From: an uncultured Saprospiraceae bacterium
GTDB lineage: Bacteria > Bacteroidota > Bacteroidia > Chitinophagales > Saprospiraceae
Length of the DNA stretch: 64,000 bases
Assembly (NCBI GenBank): GCA_938016265.1
Contig: CALLWB010000041.1
Span: 1 to 64,000, forward strand
Direction of reading: 5' to 3'
This document shows positions 34,874-42,621 of the stretch, piece after piece. The first letter of the stretch is position 1. Each line of letters begins with the position of its first letter. The position numbers and the translations under genes were made by a program. The notes under the pieces were generated by a model that saw only the letters and a list, made by a program, of their open reading frames with translations, ran no database searches and had not been told where the DNA came from.

Positions 34874-35962
34874 CTATTTCTTTTGTTGAATGAAATCGCT
34901 TACTGTTTGATAGTCGATGACTCCCATGAGTAGGCCTTCTTCAAAGATGGGAACGATTGGTTGTTGTTTTTGTCGCATTAGGGCATAGACCTCTTTCAAT
35001 TCACTGTTGGTGTCAAGGGCTGCGATGTCTGTATTCATGATGTCTGCCAGAGGGGTGTCGAGGCCTGTTTTTTTGTTGGCTAGAAGTAGTTTGCTGGTGA
35101 TTATTCCTTCCAGTGAGTTGTGCTCATCCATGATCAGGAAATTGCGTTCTAATCCTTTGTAAAGCATACTTAGTGCATCTCTCACCGTTTCATGCGTTCG
35201 GAAAATTGTATATCGCTTACGCAACAAGTCTTTTACTTTATAGCCTTCCAGTGCTCCCTCCATGCTCACTACTTTGTTTTCTACATTTGCACCGAAAAAC
35301 ACGAAGGTACCAATAAGCATCATTGTCATTTCTCTTTCAAAAAAACCAAACGCGACCATTCCTATTGCCAGCGCCCGCCCAACTAAAGAAGCAATCTGTG
35401 TCGCCTTTACATAATCCATTTTATAAGACAGCAATGCTCTAAAAACCCGTCCGCCATCCATCGGAAAAGCTGGAATCATGTTAAATACAACTAGGGAGAT
35501 ATTCATTATTAAAAGTAAAAAAACAAACTTCTTTCCAGTAAATGGTGCTTCAAAAATCTCTAGCAAATCCAAGTTAAAATCCGTTCCAAAACCAACAATA
35601 AAAACGACAAACAACACAAGGCCAATTGCTACATTTACCATTGGTCCCATTATCGCAATTACTAATTCCTGAGTGGGCTTTCTCGGCATTTTTTCTAACC
35701 GAGCAAGTCCACCAATTGGTAGCAAACTAATATCTTCCGTTTCTATTCCATATTTCCTTGCTGCCATCGAGTGCCCAAGTTCATGCAATAAAACACAGAT
35801 AAAAACCGCACCTGTTAGCGCTAACAACCAGACTACCCCCGTATACCCCATTTGATTGATCACGCCAATATAAACCACATAGGCAATCAACAACGAAAAA
35901 GTCCAGTGCACATAAATCGGTATCCCGCCTATACGGCCCAACATCAAGGACATATTCCTCAT
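34874..35962 (-). CDS. Site-2-type membrane metalloprotease (M50) with CBS domains
   Basis: A 362-aa intramembrane zinc protease. The catalytic helix carries HELGH at residues 60-64, and the second site is NMIPAFPMDGGRVFRALL (Asp of the DG motif ligates zinc). Two CBS domains occupy about 240-360 (RTHETVRDALSML, TPLADIMNTDIAALDTNSEL). This is the CBS-containing S2P subgroup (Rip3/MJ0392 type). It should cleave transmembrane segments, possibly of anti-sigma factors, with CBS-mediated nucleotide control; the substrate is unknown. Its ATG is 6 nt behind the stop codon of the secreted hydrolase gene, so the two are one operon. Confidence 0.9.
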   Translation of the reverse strand: MRNMSLMLGRIGGIPIYVHWTFSLLIAYVVYIGVINQMGYTGVVWLLALTGAVFICVLLHELGHSMAARKYGIETEDISLLPIGGLARLEKMPRKPTQELVIAIMGPMVNVAIGLVLFVVFIVGFGTDFNLDLLEIFEAPFTGKKFVFLLLIMNISLVVFNMIPAFPMDGGRVFRALLSYKMDYVKATQIASLVGRALAIGMVAFGFFEREMTMMLIGTFVFFGANVENKVVSMEGALEGYKVKDLLRKRYTIFRTHETVRDALSMLYKGLERNFLIMDEHNSLEGIITSKLLLANKKTGLDTPLADIMNTDIAALDTNSELKEVYALMRQKQQPIVPIFEEGLLMGVIDYQTVSDFIQQKK

Positions 35963-35968
35963 GATAAT

Positions 35969-37114
35969 TTAGTTTTTAATAAACTTACTTGCTCCTACTC
36001 CATTTTCATTGATGACTTCCAATAAAAAGATTCCTTTTGGCAAACTGGAAACATTCAATTCTATGTTGGAAGTAGTTGGAAGGTTATTTTCTTGTAATAG
36101 CACTCTTCCATTGATGTCTGTTATTTTCAGATGAGTTGCTTTTTCATTTTCTGTCCAGCTAACAAACAGACGATCACTAGTTGGATTAGGAAATAGACTT
36201 GGTTTTAGCAAATTTTCTACTTGCTTGATTCCCACACCAGAACAACTTTGCTGATAATTGGTCCTCGTATCAGAAACCAGCAAATCATTAAAAACAGTTA
36301 GTGAGGCGCTATTCCCTTTAAGGTGTGCATCAAAAAATGGATTTAGAAAGTCAAACAGAATGGTATGCTGATCTTCTCGTGTGAGGCTGCCCATGCAAAG
36401 TAACTCGCCGGTAGTACATGCTATATTGCTCTCCGCAAATTTGCAGTGGCTTCCCCCCAGGACTTCGATCATTGTTTTGCAATCGGTACCAAGGGCATCA
36501 TACATTGGTTGTTGGTGGTCGGCGATACCTGCAACGCAATCATCTTCACCAGCAAAAATTAAGGCTGGGATGGTGATGTTGGCTGCGGCGGCTATTGCGG
36601 AAGGTGTTGTTTCAGCTGGTGCCATGGTTGCCATACAGGTGATGTTGGCGTTTGGTGCTGCTAGGAAACTTGCTCCTCCACCCATGGAATGCCCCATTAA
36701 TGCAGCATTAGGTCCGATTTTTCCTTGAAAAATACTAGGGTTTGCTCCTAGGGCTTGGATTTCTGCTACTGCAAACTGGAGGTCTAAACCGAAGGCTTCA
36801 TGGTCTGGTAGTCCTGTTTCTGTATCGACGAGTGCGACGATGTACCCGTTTGGAACTAGTTCGTTGACAATATTTAAATAGGCACCAATTCCCATAACAA
36901 AGCCATGCCCGACGACAACAACTGGTAGGTTTGTGCCTTGTACGGCGACATCCTGTCCAGCGACGGCGGCTGGATAATGGATTTCGGTAGGGACGGGGCG
37001 GTCGGCCCGACTGGCATCTTCAAAGTTGGCGTTGGTGTATCCAATGGCAAAAGGTTGTGCTATACTGAATGTTGTCAATATTGGAAATAAGAGGGCAGTG
37101 AAAATTGATTTCAT
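35969..37114 (-). CDS. Secreted alpha/beta hydrolase (cutinase/chlorophyllase-like) with T9SS tail
   Basis: A 381-aa exported hydrolase. A signal peptide (about 1-19) precedes a core with the oxyanion region VVVVGHGFVMG. The nucleophile elbow is GHSMGGG (Ser143), the acid is in FAGEDDCVA (Asp191 or Asp192) and the catalytic His is in LGGSHCKF (His223). The layout resembles dienelactone-hydrolase/chlorophyllase/polyester-hydrolase relatives. Several Cys (160, 193, 212, and in AESNIACTTGELLC) could form disulfides outside the cell. The last 75 residues (LFPNPTSDRLFVSW ... GASKFIKN) are a T9SS sorting domain. The substrate is probably an ester or lipid, not determinable from sequence. Confidence 0.8.
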   Translation of the reverse strand: MKSIFTALLFPILTTFSIAQPFAIGYTNANFEDASRADRPVPTEIHYPAAVAGQDVAVQGTNLPVVVVGHGFVMGIGAYLNIVNELVPNGYIVALVDTETGLPDHEAFGLDLQFAVAEIQALGANPSIFQGKIGPNAALMGHSMGGGASFLAAPNANITCMATMAPAETTPSAIAAAANITIPALIFAGEDDCVAGIADHQQPMYDALGTDCKTMIEVLGGSHCKFAESNIACTTGELLCMGSLTREDQHTILFDFLNPFFDAHLKGNSASLTVFNDLLVSDTRTNYQQSCSGVGIKQVENLLKPSLFPNPTSDRLFVSWTENEKATHLKITDINGRVLLQENNLPTTSNIELNVSSLPKGIFLLEVINENGVGASKFIKN

Positions 37115-37152
37115 GGGTATTTGTTTGTGTGAGAATGGATGTATTCCTTCAT

Positions 37153-37182
37153 CAAATATAAGGATGAATTTGATTTATGCAA
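37153..37182 (-). promoter_or_regulatory. Promoter of the hydrolase / site-2 protease operon
   Basis: On the minus strand TTG (37182-37180) and TATATTTG (37160-37153) are separated by 19 nt, a full Bacteroidota -33/-7 pair. The -7 box is 38 nt upstream of the ATG at 37114. Confidence 0.65.
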
Positions 37183-37201
37183 GGAATTGCACACAGGGCT
37201 A

Positions 37202-37242
37202 AAATAAAAAACAGTTGGTAGACTTTATCTATCAACTGTTTT
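37202..37242 (-). terminator. Intrinsic terminator of the histone-like gene
   Basis: On the minus strand a 15-bp stem (37242-37228 with 37222-37208, one G-U pair, core AAAACAGTTG) has a 5-nt loop and is followed by TTTATTTT. It separates the histone-like gene from the hydrolase operon. Confidence 0.8.
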
Positions 37243-37292
37243 CTGTGAATTGCTTTGGTAGTTAGCAATATCACTAACTAACTATAAATCAG

Positions 37293-37466
37293 TTAGCCAT
37301 TTTTTTTGTTTTGGACTTCTACGCGAATATCTTGCGCAAGCGTTTTGAGTTCCTGCATTCCTTTACGTACTCTTGTTCCAGCAGCATTGTTGCCACCGTC
37401 GTAAAATTTCTGAAAATCAACTTCTACAGAAGCGATCAAAGCCTTTAATTCTTCTAGTCTGTTCAT
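37293..37466 (-). CDS. Histone-H1-like small DNA-binding protein
   Basis: A 57-codon minus-strand gene. The product starts MNRLEELKALIASVEVDF and contains KFYDGGNNAAGTRVRKGMQE followed by LKTLAQDIRVEVQNKKNG. The 'GNNAAGTRVRKGMQELKTLAQ' core, quoted here in part, is the signature of the short Bacteroidota histone-H1/Hc1-like family. Unlike chlamydial Hc1, the Lys-rich tail is only a few residues long. It is expected to bind the nucleoid or RNA non-specifically; the in vivo role is not established. A strong terminator follows 51 nt downstream, and the gene stands alone. Confidence 0.85.
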   Translation of the reverse strand: MNRLEELKALIASVEVDFQKFYDGGNNAAGTRVRKGMQELKTLAQDIRVEVQNKKNG

Positions 37467-38250
37467 GTTTAATTTTGATTAAATAAAAAATAGTTTTTAA
37501 ATGTATACAACTGCCCATATAAGTACATTAAAATACAAAGAATTAGTGTTTTCATATAATTTCACTAAAATAACCTGTACTTATTGTGGTTTTTTTACAA
37601 AAAACGTGTTTCAATACCCAAATCTATTGAAAATCGTTTGAAACACCCAGTTTTACTGGTTTTTTTTTAAATTTCTTCTAAATTCTTTCAACACTTAAAA
37701 ACCAGTTATGTTTAAAAAAAGTATGCTTTTTTGTAAAAAACACGCTTTTTTGCCATTTATACACTTGATTTGGGAGCTTTTTCCTGATGCATAATTGGTC
37801 ACAAAAATCTACAAAACAACCTGCACGCAACCTCAATCACCTGTAAACCAATGCCAAAATAAAAGACACAAAACTCAATTATTTATAAATTAAATTTATC
37901 CCCGCTTTTAGATTTTTTTTTACAGCATGCAGAAAACGCTCCATTATTTTTTGTTTAAAGGTCTTTTCCTGAGTTAAAATAATTGGCCTAATAATTTCAT
38001 TTTTTTTTGCTGACAAAGCGTTATTCTCTTGTTCGCTTAAACGGCGATTTCCAATTACCCTTTTTTAAAAAAAGAAGCTAACTAGTTTTTTAAAACGACT
38101 TCACTTAGAGAAAACGACCTTTATCCATAGAAATGTCATATTAGTCGGAAATAATCCCATAAAGAGGTACACAAATTAAATGACGAATAGAGAAAAACGT
38201 ATATTCGTAGTCGAATATATCCATTATACAATTTCAAATATTAGTACATC
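37467..38250. other. 784-bp AT-rich gene-free region
   Basis: No supported ORF on either strand. It holds many homopolymeric A/T runs, a 9-bp inverted repeat (GTGTTTCAA 37606-37614 with TTGAAACAC 37638-37646) and, directly after it, CCAGT-TTT-ACTGG followed by eight T (37648-37667), which is a weak terminator-like hairpin. The promoters of the histone-like gene (left side) and the M16 peptidase gene (right side) must lie here, but no consensus box is visible. A small RNA ending at 37667 is possible but unsupported. Confidence 0.35.
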
Positions 38251-41196
38251 ATGAAAAATATTCAGTTCGTTTCCTGGATGCTCTTGTTAACGTTGATTGG
38301 TTTTACTTCTTGTAAAAACGCTCCAATCAGTAAGTATACTTATGAAACAGCAGCCAACGACCCTTTAAATGCTAAGATTTATACCCTTGACAATGGGTTG
38401 AAAATCTATATGAGTGTCTACAAAGATGAGCCGCGTATTCAGACCTATATCTCTGTAGCCTCTGGGTCAAAACACGATCCCGCACATTGCACTGGGCTTG
38501 CTCATTATCTAGAACATATGATGTTTAAAGGTACAGACAAAATAGGCTCTTTGGATTGGGAAAAGGAAAAAGTGATGCTTCAACAAATCTCCGATCTATA
38601 CGACGAACATAGTAAAGAAAAGGATCCTGCAAAACGAAAGGCGATCTACAAAAAAATTGACGAGGTTTCGAACAATGCGGCTAAACTAGTCGCCGCCAAC
38701 GAATATGATAAAATGGTCGGTTCGCTGGGAGCAAAAGGCACCAACGCATATACCTCCGTAGAAGAAACCGTTTATGTCAATGATATTCCTTCTAATGAAT
38801 TGAGAAAGTTCTTGGCCCTTGAGTCCGAACGGTTTAAAATGTTAGTCCTTCGATTGTTCCACACGGAGCTGGAGGCTGTTTACGAAGAGTTTAATATTAG
38901 CCAGGATCGGGATGGCCGCAAGGTAAACAAGGCGTTATTCCAATCCTTATTTCCAAACCACACCTACGGTACACAAACCACCATTGGAGAAGGAGAACAC
39001 TTGAAAAATCCATCGCATGTTGAAATTCATAAGTACTTCAACAAGTTTTATGTACCTAACAATATGGCTGTTATTTTAAGTGGAGATTTCAATCCTGACG
39101 ACGCAGTAGATATGGTCAAAGAGTATTTTGGCGATATGAAAACAAAAGAAATTCCTGAATGGACGTTTGAAGAACAACCAGAGATCAAAGCACCCATCGT
39201 ACATGAAATCTTTGGCCAGGAAGAAGAGTTTGTAGACAATGGATGGAGACTGGGTGGAGCGAAAACGGATGATGCCATTAAAATGGAATTGGTCACTAAA
39301 ATTTTATCCAACGGCCAGGCTGGATTGATCGATTTGAATTTAATTCAAAAACAAAAAATCCTTAAAGGAACAGCCTATGGTTGGAGCTGGGCAGACTACT
39401 CTCTTTTTGGTATTGAAGGCAATCCAAGAGAAGGCCAAAAGCTAGAAGAAGTCCGCGACCTGCTACTAGGAGAACTGGAAAATTTGAAAGCCGGAAAATT
39501 TGATGAATGGTTGGTGGAAGCCTGTAAGAAAGACATCAAACTTTCACGAATGAAACAGCTGGAATCCAACCGTGGTCGAGCTAGCGAACTAAACGAGGCG
39601 TTTGTACGTGGATTGGATTGGGATTTCTACGCTTCAAAATTTGACCGGATGGACAAAATTACGAAAGCCGATTTGGTGGATTTCGCTAAAAAGAATCTAA
39701 ACGACAACCGCGTACTCATTTACAAGCGCACCGGGACCGACAAGGACGCCATGAAAGTCGAAAAACCAACCATCACTCCAGTAGAACTGAACAGAGAAAA
39801 GGAATCGAACTTCCTTGCTGATTTCAACAAAATGGAGTCGGATGTCATCAACCCAGTTTTTGTAGACTATAAAAAAGACATCAAAGAATTGAAACTGGAC
39901 AATGGTGTTGCTTTAGATTACATAGAAAACCCTTACAATAAGACCTTCAGTTTATACTATGTTTTTGAAATGGGTAAGATGCATGACAAGAAATTGCCCT
40001 TGGCGATCAAGTACCTGCCTTACCTTGGTACGGACAAATATTCTGCGGAACAATTGCAACAAGAGTTTTTCAAATTGGGCGTGAGTTTCGATGTCTTTAG
40101 TTCTGACGATCGGGCCTATGTGACGCTTAGTGGACTGGAAGAATCTTTGGAGCAGGGTGTTGAGCTATTCGAACATATTCTTGCCAATGTAAAAGCAGAC
40201 GATACCGCCTTAGCTGGCGTGGTAAAGGATATCATAAAATCTCGTCAGGATTCGAAAAAAGACAAACGCACCATCCTTCGCCAGGCAATGGGCAACTACG
40301 CTAAATACGGTCCACTTTCGTCCTTCACCGATATTATCCCTGAAACAGAATTGAAAACAATCAAAGCGCAGGAATTGGTTAGTAAAATAAAAGGGTTGAC
40401 AGGATACGAGCACCGCGTTTTTTATTACGGTAAAAATTCTGCGTCTTCTGTAAAAGCACTGATAAACAAATACCATAAAGTCCCTGCTGAGCTAAAACCA
40501 TATCCAGCTAAAACAGAGTACAAGGAGGTCGCGACCACAGAAAACAAAGTATATTATGTCGATTTCCCGATGGTTCAGGCGGAAATTTTGATGCTGTCTA
40601 AGGGAGATAAATACGATGCGGAACAGGATATGATGGCGGATCTGTACAACAATTATTTCGGGTTTGGGTTGTCGTCTATCGTCTTTCAGGAGATTCGAGA
40701 ATCTAAAGGATTGGCCTATTCTGCTTATGCGTACTACTCTTCTCCAGATGAGAAAAAGGAATCTCACTATCTGCAAGCTTACCTCGGCACGCAGGCTGAC
40801 AAATTGAAGGATGCCGTTCCAGAAATGGAAAACATCCTAACCAACATGCCTGTCGCCGACTCGCAAATAGAAAATGCACGCTCTTCCTTATTGAAAAAAA
40901 TCGAAAGTGAGCGGATTACTAAAACGGGTATTTATTTCAATTATCTAGCAAACAAAAAACTGGGATACGACTACGACATTAGAAAAGACCTTTATAATAA
41001 AATGAAATCAACCACGAAGGAAGACCTCCTTCAGTTTCATGAGAAAAATGTAAAGGACCGTAAATTTACTTATCTGGTGCTTGGCGAAAAAAGCCGAATC
41101 AATATGGACTACCTAAAAACGATCGGAAACGTAGAAGAATTGACCATGGAGCAAATTTTTGGTTATAAAGACGAAAACACAAGCATCAAAAATTAG
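38251..41196 (+). CDS. M16-family zinc metallopeptidase lipoprotein
   Basis: A 981-aa protein with a lipoprotein signal and Cys21 (GFTSC), followed by the inverted zinc motif HYLEH at residues 85-89 (His85, Glu88, His89) in the first M16 repeat. The C-terminal half (about 560-970) is a second, inactive M16-like pair, with QEIRESKGLAYSAYAYYS as the typical substrate-binding segment. Full-length single-chain enzymes of this kind resemble pitrilysin/insulinase and form a closing chamber for peptides. As an envelope lipoprotein it likely degrades peptides in the periplasm. An intrinsic terminator follows. Confidence 0.93.
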   Translation: MKNIQFVSWMLLLTLIGFTSCKNAPISKYTYETAANDPLNAKIYTLDNGLKIYMSVYKDEPRIQTYISVASGSKHDPAHCTGLAHYLEHMMFKGTDKIGSLDWEKEKVMLQQISDLYDEHSKEKDPAKRKAIYKKIDEVSNNAAKLVAANEYDKMVGSLGAKGTNAYTSVEETVYVNDIPSNELRKFLALESERFKMLVLRLFHTELEAVYEEFNISQDRDGRKVNKALFQSLFPNHTYGTQTTIGEGEHLKNPSHVEIHKYFNKFYVPNNMAVILSGDFNPDDAVDMVKEYFGDMKTKEIPEWTFEEQPEIKAPIVHEIFGQEEEFVDNGWRLGGAKTDDAIKMELVTKILSNGQAGLIDLNLIQKQKILKGTAYGWSWADYSLFGIEGNPREGQKLEEVRDLLLGELENLKAGKFDEWLVEACKKDIKLSRMKQLESNRGRASELNEAFVRGLDWDFYASKFDRMDKITKADLVDFAKKNLNDNRVLIYKRTGTDKDAMKVEKPTITPVELNREKESNFLADFNKMESDVINPVFVDYKKDIKELKLDNGVALDYIENPYNKTFSLYYVFEMGKMHDKKLPLAIKYLPYLGTDKYSAEQLQQEFFKLGVSFDVFSSDDRAYVTLSGLEESLEQGVELFEHILANVKADDTALAGVVKDIIKSRQDSKKDKRTILRQAMGNYAKYGPLSSFTDIIPETELKTIKAQELVSKIKGLTGYEHRVFYYGKNSASSVKALINKYHKVPAELKPYPAKTEYKEVATTENKVYYVDFPMVQAEILMLSKGDKYDAEQDMMADLYNNYFGFGLSSIVFQEIRESKGLAYSAYAYYSSPDEKKESHYLQAYLGTQADKLKDAVPEMENILTNMPVADSQIENARSSLLKKIESERITKTGIYFNYLANKKLGYDYDIRKDLYNKMKSTTKEDLLQFHEKNVKDRKFTYLVLGEKSRINMDYLKTIGNVEELTMEQIFGYKDENTSIKN

Positions 41197-41233
41197 TCGG
41201 TTACACAAAATAAACACCACTTCGAAAAGATTA

Positions 41234-41267
41234 AGAGGTAGGAGCAAAAGCTTCTGCCTCTTTTTTT
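41234..41267 (+). terminator. Intrinsic terminator of the M16 gene
   Basis: AGAGGTAGGAGC (41234-41245) pairs over 12 bp (two G-U) with GCTTCTGCCTCT (41250-41261), loop AAAA, followed by a T-run to 41267. Confidence 0.85.
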
Positions 41268-41289
41268 ATTGACACCCTTTTGTTTTCGT

Positions 41290-41317
41290 TGAAATAATTT
41301 GTTTGAAATAATTTGTT
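41290..41317 (+). repeat. Tandem 14-bp repeat overlapping a promoter
   Basis: GAAATAATTTGTTT occurs twice in direct tandem (41290-41303 and 41304-41317). The second copy supplies the -33 TTTG of the small-RNA promoter. Confidence 0.8.
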
Positions 41318-41343
41318 TTTATTGTGGCCGTGCCTTATCTTTG
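41312..41343 (+). promoter_or_regulatory. Canonical promoter of the small RNA
   Basis: TTTG (41312-41315) and TATCTTTG (41336-41343) are separated by 20 nt, a full match to the Bacteroidota -33/-7 promoter. No ORF follows on this strand before the terminator at 41485-41526. Confidence 0.75.
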
Positions 41344-41349
41344 TAAGCA

Positions 41350-41526
41350 CAATCCCAAAGAACTTAGTTTAAGTTCTACGGATATTTTTATAGCAAAAAA
41401 GTTTGTTATAAGCAGTGTGGTCTGGCGTAACTGGCTTATTGTTATTCACCAGACGGCACTTTAAAATGCGGGTTTTTTAGATTCGCCTCTGAACTTTCTT
41501 GCGCGGGTTCAGGGGCATTTTTTTTT
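41350..41526 (+). ncRNA. Unidentified structured small RNA of about 180 nt
   Basis: A non-coding transcript is predicted from a canonical promoter (41312-41343) and an intrinsic terminator (GCCTCTGAAC 41485-41494 with GTTCAGGGGC 41507-41516, then nine T). Between them are three hairpins. H1 is GAACTT-AGTTT-AAGTTC (41360-41376). H2 is TTATAGCAAA-AAAG-TTTGTTATAA (41388-41411). H3 is a long stem (41414-41460) built from AGTG/CACT, GTCTGG/CCAGAC and GTAAC/GTTAT. CCCAAAG near the 5' end could pair with CTTT and GGG after H3. It lacks features of tmRNA, RNase P or SRP RNA that I know. A 6S-type or trans-acting regulatory RNA is possible. A small ORF lies on the opposite strand. Confidence 0.65.
41485..41526 (+). 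terminator. Intrinsic terminator of the small RNA
   Basis: A 10-bp stem with one G-U pair and an 11-12 nt loop is followed by ATTTTTTTTT. Orientation is plus only. Confidence 0.85.
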
Positions 41527-41723
41527 GTTAGATGGGAATTGATAATTTTTGTTTGCGAGAAAAAGAGCGTTGCTAAACCAAAAAGAGCTACAATTTTCAT
41601 TGTGACTCCTTCTAAATTAAGTCGGAGCGGCAGGATTCGACATGTTCTTAAAACAGGTTTCTAAAAAACCTTATTCTCTATGAATTTCGCATGCTGCTAC
41701 AAAACCTTGATCTATCAGTCTCT

Positions 41724-41991
41724 TTAAAGCTCCCTGCACAATTCAAGTCCATCTAAATAAGGAGTATTAGCATAATAATGCACATGCATTCCACAGATGC
41801 AAGACTCGTGAGTAAGGTAGTCGATTGAAGACTCTAACGAATCTAGTTTTGGAGACTACCTGCCCTCCTAGATCAAATACAGATAGAAAGATTTTACCGA
41901 ATTGTTTTTTTATAAGAATAGATCCATAAGAGCGTTGCTTTGGCGCATACATAGTAAGATTGGCAGCATCTTGCTTTAGCAAAATTTTCAC
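41724..41991 (-). pseudogene. Possible frameshifted gene remnant
   Basis: On the minus strand one frame reads protein-like sequence from about 41991 (MYAPKQRSYGSILIKK, FGKIFLSVFDLGGQVVSK). The reading then continues, after a one-base shift at an AAAA run near 41845, in the next frame (LDSLESSIDYLTHESCICGM ... YLDGLELCREL) to a stop at 41724. No promoter or start codon better than GTG is seen. The GKIFLSVFDLGGQVV part resembles a T9SS-tail strand pattern but is too short to trust. Its only support is composition. Confidence 0.25.
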
Positions 41992-42135
41992 TTTTGCTTT
42001 ATCGGTATCGCTCGAACTTGTTTATCCCATATACTTTTTAGTCTTTTAATTCACTTCTTCGTAACTTACACACGAAAACCCAATCATTCATTTTCCAGAA
42101 TACCTTTATAATTAAACCAATACCAAAAACCGATT

Positions 42136-42513
42136 ATGAAAAACTTAATACTCTTCTTTGCTGTTCTTTTTATGCTTCCTGCTTGTGTTAATACCAGCCA
42201 GACAGTAGATGATAATGATTCCTACTCAAAATCTCCTTGTGAAGCAAGTCCTAAAGATCCAACACAAGTAGAATGGATGAATACCATCATCGCAAAAAGA
42301 GACGTAACAAAAGTGATTCGATATGACTACAACGACAAACCCGTTTATTTCTTTAAAGTAACCAAGTGCTGCGACTTCCAAAGCTACTTGCAAGATTGTG
42401 AAAATAATAGAATTTGTGTCGACGGAGGCATGACCGGAGGAGACTGCCAAGCAATCTTCCGACAATTAACCAACGAGACCACCATCTGGGAAATAGATTC
42501 CGCAGCAGAATAA
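42136..42513 (+). CDS. Small Cys-rich lipoprotein
   Basis: A 125-aa protein with a lipoprotein signal (LPAC, Cys17). The mature part contains VTKVIRYDYNDKPVYFFKVT and CCDFQSYLQDCENNRICVDG followed by GMTGGDCQAIFRQ. This spacing of Cys pairs and the 'YDYNDKPVYF...CCD...ICxxxGGxTG' order matches a family of small Bacteroidota lipoproteins of unknown function (I believe DUF6970, from memory). It should sit in the envelope, with at least two possible disulfides. It is monocistronic; the TACCTTTA at 42101-42108 is a near-consensus -7 box. Confidence 0.65.
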   Translation: MKNLILFFAVLFMLPACVNTSQTVDDNDSYSKSPCEASPKDPTQVEWMNTIIAKRDVTKVIRYDYNDKPVYFFKVTKCCDFQSYLQDCENNRICVDGGMTGGDCQAIFRQLTNETTIWEIDSAAE

Positions 42514-42621
42514 TCCAAAAAAGAACTTAAGTTAATCTGAAAATGGCACTTTGGGAACAAGTCCAGGTTTTATGAAAACATTCAAAAACCAAATACCCCC
42601 AATAACTTAACAACTACTTTT

